This document shows, in pieces, positions 8,626 through 17,585 of a DNA stretch of 64,000 nt; within the stretch, counting starts at the first letter, position 1; each line of letters begins with the position of its first letter. This DNA comes from an uncultured Candidatus Poseidoniales archaeon (lineage in GTDB: Archaea; Thermoplasmatota; Poseidoniia; Poseidoniales; Thalassarchaeaceae). Location: contig CABXDN010000002.1 of NCBI GenBank assembly GCA_902511005.1, positions 68,403 through 132,402 of the forward strand. The letters are read 5' to 3'. Under the pieces are notes generated by a model. That model saw nothing but the letters and a program-made list of their open reading frames with translations, searched no databases and was not told the DNA's origin. A program made the position numbers and the translations under genes.

Positions 8626-9093
8626 ATGAACACGAGTAAGGATAGGATGAGCATTACAAATTCGGATTACAAGAAGATCACTTCGGCTTTAGACCAAGTT
8701 CAAGATAATGGAAGAGATATTCGTCAAATATTCCAAGGTTACTATGATGATAGTAGTGATAGCCAGATGGAATGGGAAGTAGATGCAGCCGTCATAGCTT
8801 TCAGTATGTTTAGTTCAAGGTGGACTACTGAAATTCTTTCGGCACTTTACATTGCAGGGGACAAAAGATTCAACGAATTAAGAACTCTACTTAGAGGGAT
8901 ATCAAGTAGAACTTTATCTGACAAATTAACTGCCTGTAGGGAAAACGGATTAGTCGAAAGAGTAGTGGAAGATGGCCCCCCTATACGTGTAATGTATAGA
9001 TTAACTACACATGGAAGAAACTGTGGTAGACTTTTAGGCCCACTTGTTGCTTATATGAAAATACATAATGACCTTGTTGTTTCAAAAGATTAG
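8626..9093 (+). CDS. HxlR-family winged-helix transcriptional regulator
   Basis: 155 residues. After a polar N-terminal extension of about 45 residues comes an HxlR-type winged helix: a helix with SRWTTEILSALY, then FNELRTLLRGISSRTLSDKL as the recognition region and LVERVVEDGPPIRVMYRLT as the wing. HxlR proteins lack a separate ligand domain and often sense redox or electrophile stress through cysteines; here cysteines occur at CREN and in the C-terminal helix (RNCGRL). It lies directly downstream of ACACTAA repeats that could be its operator. Targets could include the divergent microORFs or the redox operon nearby, but no link is shown. Confidence 0.85.
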   Translation: MNTSKDRMSITNSDYKKITSALDQVQDNGRDIRQIFQGYYDDSSDSQMEWEVDAAVIAFSMFSSRWTTEILSALYIAGDKRFNELRTLLRGISSRTLSDKLTACRENGLVERVVEDGPPIRVMYRLTTHGRNCGRLLGPLVAYMKIHNDLVVSKD

Positions 9094-9161
9094 TCCGATA
9101 AACGAAGTAAAACGAATCAACTGACCGATTCTTTCAAAGACTAGAAGATTAGAAAAGAGGT

Positions 9162-9818
9162 ATGGCTTTACTTGGACAGTGGCGTAGTAAGCGTTCTTGG
9201 GCCATTGATGGACTAATAGCACTAGGAGGTGCTTCTTTAGGTATCACTGCTTTAATGCCTGGATTCGTACCACCCCTAGCAGAAGGAGCAATTTCATCTC
9301 CAAATAAACATCCTTGGGAACACCCTGTACGTGCAGAAATTCTTTCAACATTAGATAAATCACCGGGAATTCATTTTCGGGAGTTACAACGAAGAATGAA
9401 TGCTGCGAATGGTACTCTTAGACATCATTTAGATGTTCTAGTGAATGAAAAAACTGTAACTATTATTCCTGTAAATGGAAGAACTTGCTACTATGCAGGT
9501 GCACCTTCACAAATAGAAGAATTACTCGGCACGGGTGTAAAAGACGAAAGAAGAGCTGCTGCAATGTTACCTGTTGGCCTTTCCAGTCTTCAAAAATCAA
9601 TAGTTGCCAGACTTGCATTAACATGTGCACCCGAAAGCCAAGCACAATTAGCACGAGATTTAGGTAGATCTCGTTCTGCTGTACATTCTGCAATTTGTGT
9701 CCTAAGGACGAGAGGGATTATCTCTTCACACAAACTTATCCTAGCCGATCATTTAATCGGATTAAAGACTTCAAGAATAGAATATAACTGGCTTGACCTT
9801 CGTGCAGAGTATGCATGA
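9162..9818 (+). CDS. Membrane-anchored double winged-helix regulator
   Basis: 218 residues. A basic N-terminus (QWRSKRSW) precedes one hydrophobic segment at about residues 13-37 (GLIALGGASLGITALMPGF), probably a membrane anchor. Then come two winged-helix units: residues 50-110 (HPVRAEILSTLDKSPGIHFREL, ArsR-like) and 135-200 (LSSLQKSIVARLAL, LARDLGRSRSAVHSAICVL). Archaeal membrane-tethered wHTH proteins of this kind are predicted to couple envelope events to transcription. GAGGT just before the ATG serves as a ribosome binding site. It is followed 65 nt later by another two-HTH protein. No target is evident. Confidence 0.7.
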   Translation: MALLGQWRSKRSWAIDGLIALGGASLGITALMPGFVPPLAEGAISSPNKHPWEHPVRAEILSTLDKSPGIHFRELQRRMNAANGTLRHHLDVLVNEKTVTIIPVNGRTCYYAGAPSQIEELLGTGVKDERRAAAMLPVGLSSLQKSIVARLALTCAPESQAQLARDLGRSRSAVHSAICVLRTRGIISSHKLILADHLIGLKTSRIEYNWLDLRAEYA

Positions 9819-9883
9819 TTCGCCCATTACTATCGGAAGATAAGCAGAATGCTCTTACACTCTGAATTACGGCATAAGGTTGT

Positions 9884-10966
9884 ATGTTCAGGGTAAAGCT
9901 AGTTGAGCAACCTATGCCAACAGGCAGTAAAGATACAGATACTCTACTTGAATGGTTAATTGATTCTCTTTCCTTAGTAAGGAGAAAGTCTGAAACATGG
10001 AATGTAAATGATGAACCAAGTGCATTACATCGAATGTTTCGAGGAGCACTATTAGATGACCCTCTGAAAGGCTGGAATACAAAAGAACTAGGAGATTCTT
10101 GTGGATTATCACAAACCGCAATGCATAATCAAATGATTAGATTGAGAGAATCTGGTTTAGTATCTTCTGAACTAAAAGGAAGGTGGCATATCCATGTTCT
10201 AAGAGGAGGGTCGATGAATTCCGCAGTAGAACTCCTCTCAGTACAAGCGAGAAAAATTCTTGAAATACGTCTTGCAGAACTATCGGATTTAATCATCGAA
10301 TCTGATGAAAGAATGACTACACCATCTGAAGAAGAAGAAAGGCCTTTCAAAATTAAAATTTCTGAACCTAGTGCTACGATTCAGAATAGAGATCGAATAG
10401 ACTCATTAATAGATGATTTAGGATTAAACGGAGATCGAGTAAAACCTGAAGATAATCTAGCTAGAAAAGTGTTACAAGAATTGGCCCAAAGCCATAGGGC
10501 AATTACTCTGTTAGTATTAGCAGAGAGAATGGGCGAAACAAGATCTAGAGTTCAGAGGGTACTTGAAAGAATGCTGGAGATGAGTATTGCTGAACGTGTA
10601 GCTATGCCAGAAAGAATTGCACAAGATGTATACCTAGGATTAATGAGACAATATGATGCTAGAGGAGAAGAGTGGCTAATGACGAGAGGAGGAGTTGGAA
10701 GATTAAATGATGATATATCAAAGAAATTAATCTCCGGTATCAAGAAAAAGAGCCTTAGTATTGAAAAAATAGAATCTATTTTGAAAGATGTCTCCCTAGA
10801 AAAACAAAAATTATTACTCAATACATTAGGAGGTAGGATGCCTTATGGTTTTCGGATAGCGGGTAGAAATGGAGATGATATCACTGAACGTGTACTAAGT
10901 AGATTAGATAGAACAATCCGTAGACTCAAAACTGTATCTTCAAGAGTTGATGATTCTCTTGAATAA
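9884..10966 (+). CDS. Two-domain HTH protein (predicted transcriptional regulator)
   Basis: 360 residues, cytosolic. The first HTH lies at about residues 55-105 (WNTKELGDSCGLSQTAMHNQ, LRESGLVSSELKGRWHIHV) and the second at about 195-240 (ITLLVLAERMGETRSRVQRV, LERMLEMSIAERVA). A helical C-terminal region of about 110 residues ends in charged segments (RLDRTIRRLKTV). It follows the membrane-anchored wHTH gene in the same direction with a 65-nt gap and may act with it. ATG at 9914 (MPTGSK) is an alternative start. I do not recognise a named family. Confidence 0.65.
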   Translation: MFRVKLVEQPMPTGSKDTDTLLEWLIDSLSLVRRKSETWNVNDEPSALHRMFRGALLDDPLKGWNTKELGDSCGLSQTAMHNQMIRLRESGLVSSELKGRWHIHVLRGGSMNSAVELLSVQARKILEIRLAELSDLIIESDERMTTPSEEEERPFKIKISEPSATIQNRDRIDSLIDDLGLNGDRVKPEDNLARKVLQELAQSHRAITLLVLAERMGETRSRVQRVLERMLEMSIAERVAMPERIAQDVYLGLMRQYDARGEEWLMTRGGVGRLNDDISKKLISGIKKKSLSIEKIESILKDVSLEKQKLLLNTLGGRMPYGFRIAGRNGDDITERVLSRLDRTIRRLKTVSSRVDDSLE

Positions 10967-10973
10967 TCACGAA

Positions 10974-12068
10974 TTATTTACCGCCGATAACAAAATTTTT
11001 CCAACGTTTCATATATTCTACAAAAACAGGACTTAAGTCAACATCTAGTAGATGTTTTTCAGAAAACGGAGGGCGCTGTGGAGAATATGAAATATCTCCG
11101 AGATATTTCGGCCAATCTGGATGAGCGATTCCTACTCTTGCGACACCAACTAAATCTGCGCCTTCATCTAAAACGTACTGAGCATCTTCAGCTGACCAAA
11201 TTGCTCCCGTAGATATCAAAGGCATATTATCAGGGATTATTTCACTAAAATATCTGGTTAAACTTTTACTAGTATTTCCATCATTAATTTTTTCAAACAC
11301 ATCCCAGCATGAAATATGAATAATATCTATCTCCATTTGCGAAATCATACTAGCTAGATTCAAACTATCTTCCAAATAAATTCCAATATTCTCAATTATT
11401 GGAGATATTCGAACAGCAATTAAAAATTCTGGACCGGTAGCAATACGGATAGATTTGATTATCTCTCTTAGAAATTTACTACGTCCTTCTAGGTCACCAC
11501 CCCATTCATCCTCACGACGATTTGTGATTGAACCTAAAAACTGACAAATCAAATAAGAATGAGCACCGTGTAATTCTACTCCATCAAATCCTGCTATCTG
11601 GCAACGTATTGCTGCATCAGTAAATGACTGAACCATTTCCATAATTTCTGAATGCTCCAATGCTCTGGTAAATTCTCCCTCCATCCCTGGTTCAGTATTC
11701 ACACTAGAAGAAATTGGCTGGACGCCATTGATACTCTGATGTGCTCGCATGCCTCCATGAAATAATTGAGCAAGACTTACAGTTCCTGTTTTTTTTAATT
11801 CACTGGCGAGATTAGTAAGTTCGGGGATATGGTGATCACCCCATACACCCATCTCTCCGAACCAACCTCGTCCATGCTCAGTTACATTTGTTGCCGCAGT
11901 CGTTGTAATTGCAAATTCACCCACAGCTCTACGAACAAGCCATTTTTTCTCATCATGGGAAAGTATTCCATCTTCATGACTTTGTTTATTGGTCATTGCT
12001 GCGAGTACTGTCCTATTTTTCAACAATTTACCAGACCTAGGTAATAAAAAACGATCTGTTGAATTCAT
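10974..12068 (-). CDS. NADH:flavin oxidoreductase, Old Yellow Enzyme family
   Basis: 364-residue FMN TIM barrel. It shows the OYE signatures GVELHGAHSYLICQFL (around residue 165) and SITNRREDEWGGDLEGRSKF, the second being the conserved NxRxDxYGG-type segment. An N-terminal RTVLAAMTNKQS segment contributes to FMN binding. Members reduce activated C=C bonds of enals, enones or cyclic substrates using NAD(P)H. It is last in a leftward series of four redox genes (AKR, SDR, GST, OYE) separated by only 12-24 nt, so it is probably co-transcribed with them in metabolism or detoxification of reactive carbonyls. Substrate unknown. Confidence 0.88.
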   Translation of the reverse strand: MNSTDRFLLPRSGKLLKNRTVLAAMTNKQSHEDGILSHDEKKWLVRRAVGEFAITTTAATNVTEHGRGWFGEMGVWGDHHIPELTNLASELKKTGTVSLAQLFHGGMRAHQSINGVQPISSSVNTEPGMEGEFTRALEHSEIMEMVQSFTDAAIRCQIAGFDGVELHGAHSYLICQFLGSITNRREDEWGGDLEGRSKFLREIIKSIRIATGPEFLIAVRISPIIENIGIYLEDSLNLASMISQMEIDIIHISCWDVFEKINDGNTSKSLTRYFSEIIPDNMPLISTGAIWSAEDAQYVLDEGADLVGVARVGIAHPDWPKYLGDISYSPQRPPFSEKHLLDVDLSPVFVEYMKRWKNFVIGGK

Positions 12069-12088
12069 ATAATCACCATGAATTTTAA

Positions 12089-12757
12089 TTATTTAGAAAA
12101 AGCATCTGGGCGATATATCCAACGAATAGGATCATCTTGCATATTGCTATATCTGGAAAGAATTTCTGGAATTTCCGACATTCTTGTATGGAAATCTAAC
12201 AATATATCTCTTCCTTCTATTAATGATACATCGATACCATCATAATTACCGCTGACTAAACCAAAGCAGTCAGAAAATAATCTGATGTCGGCTATGGAGG
12301 GGCCTTCTGTTTCTGCAATCCAACCTGTTTTGGAATTTTCTAATTTGTGACAAAATGTATCATAACAATTACTTAATTTTCCCCCAGGGGCAACTAGAGC
12401 TTCACGTGCTGCTATTTTTTCATCAATATCATTTATTCTAAATGTGTCAGTCAATATATGCGTCATATCCGATATAGCATCTAAACATTCATCTATCTTA
12501 GCCGCGGACCATTCATCATTAGGATTTAGATAAGTCATATTCCCAATATATCGTAAAATTGCTGAAGATTCACTCAAAATACCTGAAGGAGTTTCTAAAG
12601 CAGGCAGCAATCCCCAAGGAAGTTTACCCGAATCTCTCATTTCTGAGTATCCTGAAAAATCAACAATTACATTTTCCCAGGAAAATTTAGAGATATCTAA
12701 TACAATTCTGATTGCCTCTGCTCGTCCTGCTGAAGAAAAATAAATTAAACGATACAT
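12089..12757 (-). CDS. Glutathione S-transferase-like protein
   Basis: 222 residues starting MYRLIYFSSAGRAEAIRIVL, the thioredoxin-fold N-terminal domain of sigma/alpha-type GSTs with the (Y)FxxxGRAExIR signature. LLPALETPSGILSESSAILR near residue 55 corresponds to the cis-proline and the ES glutathione gamma-glutamyl contact. The C-terminal half is the all-helical GST domain. The frame extends to a TTG at 12769, but ATG at 12757 matches the family start. GSTs of this class are rare in archaea, which usually lack glutathione, so acquisition from bacteria or eukaryotes and a different thiol are possible. It lies in the redox operon between the SDR and OYE genes. Confidence 0.85.
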   Translation of the reverse strand: MYRLIYFSSAGRAEAIRIVLDISKFSWENVIVDFSGYSEMRDSGKLPWGLLPALETPSGILSESSAILRYIGNMTYLNPNDEWSAAKIDECLDAISDMTHILTDTFRINDIDEKIAAREALVAPGGKLSNCYDTFCHKLENSKTGWIAETEGPSIADIRLFSDCFGLVSGNYDGIDVSLIEGRDILLDFHTRMSEIPEILSRYSNMQDDPIRWIYRPDAFSK

Positions 12758-12793
12758 AAGATATTGCAAATGACTCTATCTAATTATTCTTTA

Positions 12794-13558
12794 CTATACA
12801 AGACGTCCTTCCATACCACCGGCTACTTCGATAACTTGCCCTGTAATATGACCTGATATAACATTAGAAGAAATTGAAATTACTGTATTTGCAACATCCT
12901 CAGGAGTTGCTAGTTTCTTCAATGACATAGTCGCAATAGCTCTTTTAACGAGATCGTTATCGACTCCTTGTTCAATCTTTTTTGGAGTTATCGTCCACCC
13001 TGGGGCTACCGCATTAATTCTAACATTACCTAATTTTGAAACATCATTTTTGAGCGACATAAGTAAACCGGACGTTATCGCACCCTTTGCTGTAGCATAG
13101 TCAGAATGTCCTGATTCACCATATATACCCGCAGTTGAACCAATGAAAACAAGAGACCCAGTACCAGTTCTAGATGCTTCTTGAAGAAAACCACGAGCGG
13201 TATTTACAGCTACACCAAGATTAGATGATATCGTTTTATCCCATCTATCGTTATCTATATCCCAAAGAGACAATGGTTCAGGAGGATAATATCCTGCATT
13301 AGCAATACACACATCCAATTTACCATATTTCTGAATAATAGTATCAATTAATGAAAGAGCCTGTTTCGAGTCTGTAAGATCTGCTTTAAGAGAAATACCA
13401 TCTATCTCATTGGCAATTTTCTCTGCATTCTTAGAAGACTTGTGATAATGTACTATTACTTTGGAACCTTCAGATGCAAATGCTCTACAGATAGTTTCTC
13501 CGATTCCTCCGGCTCCACCAGTTACCAAAACTACACTATTATTGAGACCAGTTTCCAT
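12794..13558 (-). CDS. Short-chain dehydrogenase/reductase (classical SDR)
   Basis: 254 residues. The NAD(P)-binding motif TGGAGGIGE lies at residues 13-21, NAG near 86-88, and the catalytic Ser (LVFIGSTAG) and YATAK follow near 140 and 155. It resembles 3-oxoacyl-ACP reductase FabG and many alcohol dehydrogenases. The residue HYHKSSKN after beta-2 suggests NADP preference. It sits 12 nt downstream of the aldo/keto reductase gene and upstream of the GST gene in the same operon. The physiological substrate cannot be read from the sequence. Confidence 0.9.
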   Translation of the reverse strand: METGLNNSVVLVTGGAGGIGETICRAFASEGSKVIVHYHKSSKNAEKIANEIDGISLKADLTDSKQALSLIDTIIQKYGKLDVCIANAGYYPPEPLSLWDIDNDRWDKTISSNLGVAVNTARGFLQEASRTGTGSLVFIGSTAGIYGESGHSDYATAKGAITSGLLMSLKNDVSKLGNVRINAVAPGWTITPKKIEQGVDNDLVKRAIATMSLKKLATPEDVANTVISISSNVISGHITGQVIEVAGGMEGRLV

Positions 13559-13570
13559 TTAATCACCATC

Positions 13571-14677
13571 TCATAAAGAACGTAATTGACGATTACCAGC
13601 GCCACCATAACCAACCCAATCTTCGGGTTTATTGCCTAGAATTACATCAATTTCCGACATATGTTTCTCGGTCATCTTCTCCGCAACCGCTATACAACCG
13701 AGATTTTCTACCATTTGTTCTGGTTTGGTAGCTCCAAGCAATATAGTACTGACATTTTGATTCTTAAGGCACCAGGCCAAGGCAAGTTGGGCTGTAGAAC
13801 AATCGAAATTTTCAGATGCATATGCGGTGAGTTTTCTTACAATATCTACTTCACCATTCTTCTTCCTCATTTCTAAGTCTTCAATCAACCATTCATATCC
13901 TTCTTGCGTAGGTCGAGAATCTTCCGGTATACCGTCATTATATTTTCCTGTCAAGAAACCTGATCGTAAAGGTGACCAAATGGTAGTCCCGTAATTATAT
14001 GGGGCCTGATACAGAGGGAAAAACTCCTGTTCGAATCTTTGTCTATGTAGCATATTATATTGTGGTTGTTCATACATAGGAGGCTCGAGCCCTTCGGACT
14101 TAGCGAACCATATTGCTTCCATTATTTGGGCAGCGGACCACTCTGATGTCCCCCAAGATGTCGCCCATCCGTTGCGTACAGCATCTGTCATAGCACGCAC
14201 TACTGTTGAAGTAGGTGTAAATGGGTCAGGGCGATGGCAAAATACCATATCTACATAATCTAGTTGTAGTCTTTTTAGACTTGAATCTAAACCTTCCATA
14301 ATATGTTTACGTGAAAGACCCGATTCATTTACTCCGTTACCACCCCAGAATATCTTCGTTGTAATAACTAATTCTGAACGTCTCCACATTTCAGGATCTT
14401 CTTCTTCTAATTCAGAAAGAGCAATGCCGAATATCCTCTCTGCCTCTCCATTAGGATTACCATATGCTTCAGCATGGTCAAAACAATTTACACCAGCATT
14501 TCTAGCAATTTTCATGCACTCTTTGGCCATTTCTACACCTTCTGAATCTTGTAATCTATTTTTCACCCCATAAGTTGCCCAAAATCCATAAGATAAAATT
14601 GACACTTGTATACCTGTATTTCCCATCATTCGATAGTACATATTTTCACTTGACATGTCATACTTTAACCGGTTCAT
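13571..14677 (-). CDS. Aldo/keto reductase, potassium-channel beta-subunit-like
   Basis: About 368 residues from ATG 14677; TTG at 14686 is less likely and an internal ATG at 14641 (MYYRMMGNTG) fits the usual family start. AKR signatures: NCFDHAEAYGNPNGEAE (catalytic Asp and Tyr), ITTKIFW (Lys) and VFCHRPDP (His). WGTSEWSAAQIMEA, EQPQYNMLHRQ and IWSPLRSGFLTGKYN match the Kv-beta/YghZ subgroup, which reduces aldehydes with NADPH. It is separated by about 19 nt from the TSUP gene upstream and 12 nt from the SDR gene downstream, and probably heads the four-enzyme redox series. Confidence 0.9.
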   Translation of the reverse strand: MNRLKYDMSSENMYYRMMGNTGIQVSILSYGFWATYGVKNRLQDSEGVEMAKECMKIARNAGVNCFDHAEAYGNPNGEAERIFGIALSELEEEDPEMWRRSELVITTKIFWGGNGVNESGLSRKHIMEGLDSSLKRLQLDYVDMVFCHRPDPFTPTSTVVRAMTDAVRNGWATSWGTSEWSAAQIMEAIWFAKSEGLEPPMYEQPQYNMLHRQRFEQEFFPLYQAPYNYGTTIWSPLRSGFLTGKYNDGIPEDSRPTQEGYEWLIEDLEMRKKNGEVDIVRKLTAYASENFDCSTAQLALAWCLKNQNVSTILLGATKPEQMVENLGCIAVAEKMTEKHMSEIDVILGNKPEDWVGYGGAGNRQLRSL

Positions 14678-14695
14678 TGGTTTCAAGATTGTGGT

Positions 14696-15451
14696 TTAGA
14701 GAACTAAAATATCATAACCTATCTTGGATATTAGTAAGAAGGAAATTATTAGGAAAAGGGGCCTTAGTAGTTTAGTCCCATATCTTAAAGCATAAGTCGA
14801 ACCTAACAAACCACCAATAATATTCACGATAGCAAATGGAACACCTACTGTATAGTCAATTAAATCTACGGAAGCAAATAAAATTAAAGCCCCAAGATTT
14901 CCTCCAAAATTTACTACCTTGGATGTTGCCGCTGCTCTTTTCATATCAAAACCAGCAGCCTTAACATAGCCGGCAAGCAAAAAATTACCTGTTCCGGGAC
15001 CCAGAAAACCATCATAAAAACCTAAACCAGTCGACATTCCAATGGTTACTGGCAATATACGATCTTCTTGAATATCTTCTTCGAGACCGAAGTCTCTGCT
15101 GAAGAGAACATAAAGAAACATAACCAGTAATACAATAAAAACTAGTATTATAACCCATTCCGCCGATACTTTAGTTACTGCAAGAGCACCAAAAACTGAC
15201 ATGATTAACATCAGTCCCCACCCGATAAACGCTTCTTTCTTAGGTACAATACCGCTTCTCCAGTATTGTGCACTTGACATACCAGCAGCCCATGTAGAAC
15301 CAAATTTATTGGTAGCTAATGCTACGTGAGATGGTAATCCTGCTGCTAATAAGGCGGGTAAACGAATTAATCCACCACCGCCTACGGCACTGTCTACAAA
15401 ACCACCCACGAATCCTGCAAGTAAAATTAGAACGAATATGCTGTCGTCCAT
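14696..15451 (-). CDS. TSUP family membrane permease (TauE/SafE-like)
   Basis: 251 residues, about eight hydrophobic segments. The two typical repeats of the family are visible: GFVGGFVDSAVGGGGLIRLP (residues 14-33) and GLGFYDGFLGPGTGNFLLAG (around 145-165). TSUP proteins export or import sulfite, sulfoacetate, sulfolactate or other small organic anions. It lies just upstream of the AKR-SDR-GST-OYE genes in the same direction, so the operon may handle an organic sulfur or carbonyl compound; that link is inference from proximity. Confidence 0.85.
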   Translation of the reverse strand: MDDSIFVLILLAGFVGGFVDSAVGGGGLIRLPALLAAGLPSHVALATNKFGSTWAAGMSSAQYWRSGIVPKKEAFIGWGLMLIMSVFGALAVTKVSAEWVIILVFIVLLVMFLYVLFSRDFGLEEDIQEDRILPVTIGMSTGLGFYDGFLGPGTGNFLLAGYVKAAGFDMKRAAATSKVVNFGGNLGALILFASVDLIDYTVGVPFAIVNIIGGLLGSTYALRYGTKLLRPLFLIISFLLISKIGYDILVL

Positions 15452-15501
15452 GTATTATGCAAAAGGATTCTACATACAGTCATTACGATGACATCAACGA
15501 T

Positions 15502-16482
15502 TTAAATCAAAATACCATCTAATTCTGTTAGTTCTTCTAAATACAACTTCACCCTTTGACCCATTTTTTCTTGTGTAGGTATAGAATGTAGTTCTACACG
15601 CATCTTAGATGCTCCAGGAAGTCCTTTAGTGAAAGAGACTGCATGTCGTTTCAAATTTTTATTGTTAGAATTAGAGTATAATTCAGAACTCAATTCTAAA
15701 TATCGATTCCAACACCATAAACGAGATGAAGCAATATTTCCCTCGCCCCATGGGGGTTTTTCAACTGGCCAGCCTAAATCTCTTTTGATTTCATGAAATA
15801 TCATTGGGCGGCCAATTGCACCTCTTCCAATCATTAATCCTCCTGCATCAGTTTGTTTCAAGCATGCTGAGGCAGTTGATGCATCGATAATATCGCCATT
15901 CGCAATAACTGGTATTTCGACCGAATTAACTATTTCTTTGATTTGAGACCAATCCGCTTCACCTGAATATCTCTGACGGAGAGTTCTCCCGTGGACACAA
16001 ATTCTCTCCACCCCTTCTTTCTCTAACCTCTGAGTTATTTCTAACGCAGTATTTGGCCCTGAACCAGTCCCTAACCTCATCTTTACCGTTATTGGTACGT
16101 TGGTTGCGTTAATACAGGCTCTAACCATCTCAATTACTCTATCAGGATCCCTAAGAAGAGCCGCACCCGCATCATGACGGCATACTTTAGGTGCTGGACA
16201 TCCAAAATTAAGGTCAATAATATCCGCCCTGTCTTCGAGTAATTCAACAGTAGTTACCATTTCCTTAATGTCGCCACCAAATATTTGAGGAATAAATGGA
16301 CTTTCTCGGGGATCTGATTCTACCTTTAGCCATGAATTTGCATCGTGTCTAGAAAGTCCTGATGCAGCAGTAAATTCTGTAATAGATAAATCCGCACCAC
16401 ATTCTCTAGCTAAAAGTCGATATGCTAAATCTGTAACACCTGCCATAGGAGCAAGGAAAAGTGGTACCGTCGGCTCTGGCAT
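15502..16482 (-). CDS. dus: tRNA-dihydrouridine synthase
   Basis: About 326 residues from ATG 16482 (MPEPTVPLFLAPMAGVTD); a GTG at 16512 would add ten residues. It is an FMN TIM barrel with APMAGVTD, DLNFGCPAPKVCRHDAGAAL (the Dus signature containing the catalytic Cys), VKMRLGTG and ICVHGRTLRQRYSGEADW. It reduces uridine to dihydrouridine in tRNA D-loops using NAD(P)H. It lies 45 nt downstream of the small CALCDITH gene and rps2, in the same direction, so it may be transcribed with the translation genes. Confidence 0.93.
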   Translation of the reverse strand: MPEPTVPLFLAPMAGVTDLAYRLLARECGADLSITEFTAASGLSRHDANSWLKVESDPRESPFIPQIFGGDIKEMVTTVELLEDRADIIDLNFGCPAPKVCRHDAGAALLRDPDRVIEMVRACINATNVPITVKMRLGTGSGPNTALEITQRLEKEGVERICVHGRTLRQRYSGEADWSQIKEIVNSVEIPVIANGDIIDASTASACLKQTDAGGLMIGRGAIGRPMIFHEIKRDLGWPVEKPPWGEGNIASSRLWCWNRYLELSSELYSNSNNKNLKRHAVSFTKGLPGASKMRVELHSIPTQEKMGQRVKLYLEELTELDGILI

Positions 16483-16526
16483 ATTTGGCTCCACATACTT
16501 TTTTTTTATCACAATGACTGAATAAT

Positions 16527-16901
16527 TCAGTTAGAATCGAATCTTCTCAAGGCAATATCTAGTTTCTCTTGGAATAATGACACTTTCTTATTACATTCTT
16601 CGAGTTCATCAGAATATAAAATAATTTCAAAGCCATCATCAGTTTCTGCTACTACACAGGGAGTCATTCCTTCAGTAACCGATCTTAGACCGTCTATTTG
16701 CTCATTTAAGTGTACTAGATGAAAAGGTGCTGGACTATTCGAACGACAATTCTTCATAGACTTCTTTTCACTAACAAATGAATGAGTAATATCACACAAA
16801 GCACAATGTGCAGTGCCTCTTAACTTGCCAAGAACGTATTGTAATTCACCAACTATGCCGCCATCAGCATGGTAAATTCCCCATATTGTCTTTAGTGACA
16901 T
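16527..16901 (-). CDS. Small conserved protein with CALCDITH motif, coupled to rps2
   Basis: 124 residues from ATG 16901, whose A is shared with the TAA stop of rps2 (TAATG). The open frame continues upstream inside rps2 but that part is not expected to be used. The protein begins MSLKTIWGIYHADGGIVGEL and contains HCALCDITHS (around residue 32), a Cys-x2-Cys-x4-His arrangement that could bind metal; a second Cys/His-containing stretch follows (KNCRSNSPAPFHLVHL). I have the impression of similar hypothetical proteins in bacteria but cannot name the family. Translational coupling to S2 ensures co-expression but does not define its role. Confidence 0.7.
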   Translation of the reverse strand: MSLKTIWGIYHADGGIVGELQYVLGKLRGTAHCALCDITHSFVSEKKSMKNCRSNSPAPFHLVHLNEQIDGLRSVTEGMTPCVVAETDDGFEIILYSDELEECNKKVSLFQEKLDIALRRFDSN

Positions 16902-17515
16902 TAGAAAGTAGATTCCCAATCCATTACATCCTGAGCGCGTTCCCAGTCTGCATCTGTTATTACTCCACGAGCTTTCATCATCTCTCTTGCGAGAAGCCAA
17001 TAAATTAGAGCCAAGGATCTACGTCCTTTATTATTTGCAGGAAGAGCTAGGTCTACGTTTCGTAGTCTATTGTTAGCATCACATATAGCAACAACAGGGA
17101 GTCCTGAACTTACTGCCTCAGATAATGCCTGTTGATCAGCAGCCGGGTCAGTAACAACAATTACTTCTGGTTCGATGTATGTTCGTAAACGAGAGTTTGT
17201 CAGAGTCCCAGGGATAAAACGACCTACGATACGCATTGCGCCGATTGTTTGAGCAAACTTTCTTGCAGGTCTCTGTCCGTATTGACGTGCACTGACTACA
17301 AGGATTCTTTCAGCATCATAATTCGAGAGGAATTTTGCTACCGCGCGGATTCGTGAATCGGTTTGACGTACGTCGATTATGTGGATTCCACTATTGTCTT
17401 GACGGACTTCATCTAAGAACTGCTTCATATCAGCAGATTTCTGATTCGTTCCTATGTGCACAGCGTGCGTATCATACATTTCAAGCGGTACAAGTGGAGT
17501 TAGATTGTCATCCAT
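16901..17515 (-). CDS. rps2: 30S ribosomal protein S2 (uS2)
   Basis: 204 residues. Typical archaeal S2: HIGTNQKSADMKQFLDEV at the N-terminus, IHIIDVRQTDSRIRAVAKFL, ARKFAQTIGAMRIVGRFIPG (around residue 85), EPEVIVVTDPAADQQALSEA and NRLRNVDLALPANNKGRRSL. It binds the small subunit near S5/S3. It is followed by the overlapping CALCDITH gene and Dus. The leader upstream (17516-17545) contains GGTCGCGACGCTGC, GC-rich compared with the surrounding sequence. Confidence 0.95.
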   Translation of the reverse strand: MDDNLTPLVPLEMYDTHAVHIGTNQKSADMKQFLDEVRQDNSGIHIIDVRQTDSRIRAVAKFLSNYDAERILVVSARQYGQRPARKFAQTIGAMRIVGRFIPGTLTNSRLRTYIEPEVIVVTDPAADQQALSEAVSSGLPVVAICDANNRLRNVDLALPANNKGRRSLALIYWLLAREMMKARGVITDADWERAQDVMDWESTF

Positions 17516-17585
17516 TTAGGTCCCTCAGCAGCGTCGCGACCTGACTTCGATTGATAAGCGCTACGCATAGCGATAAATCAATTAC

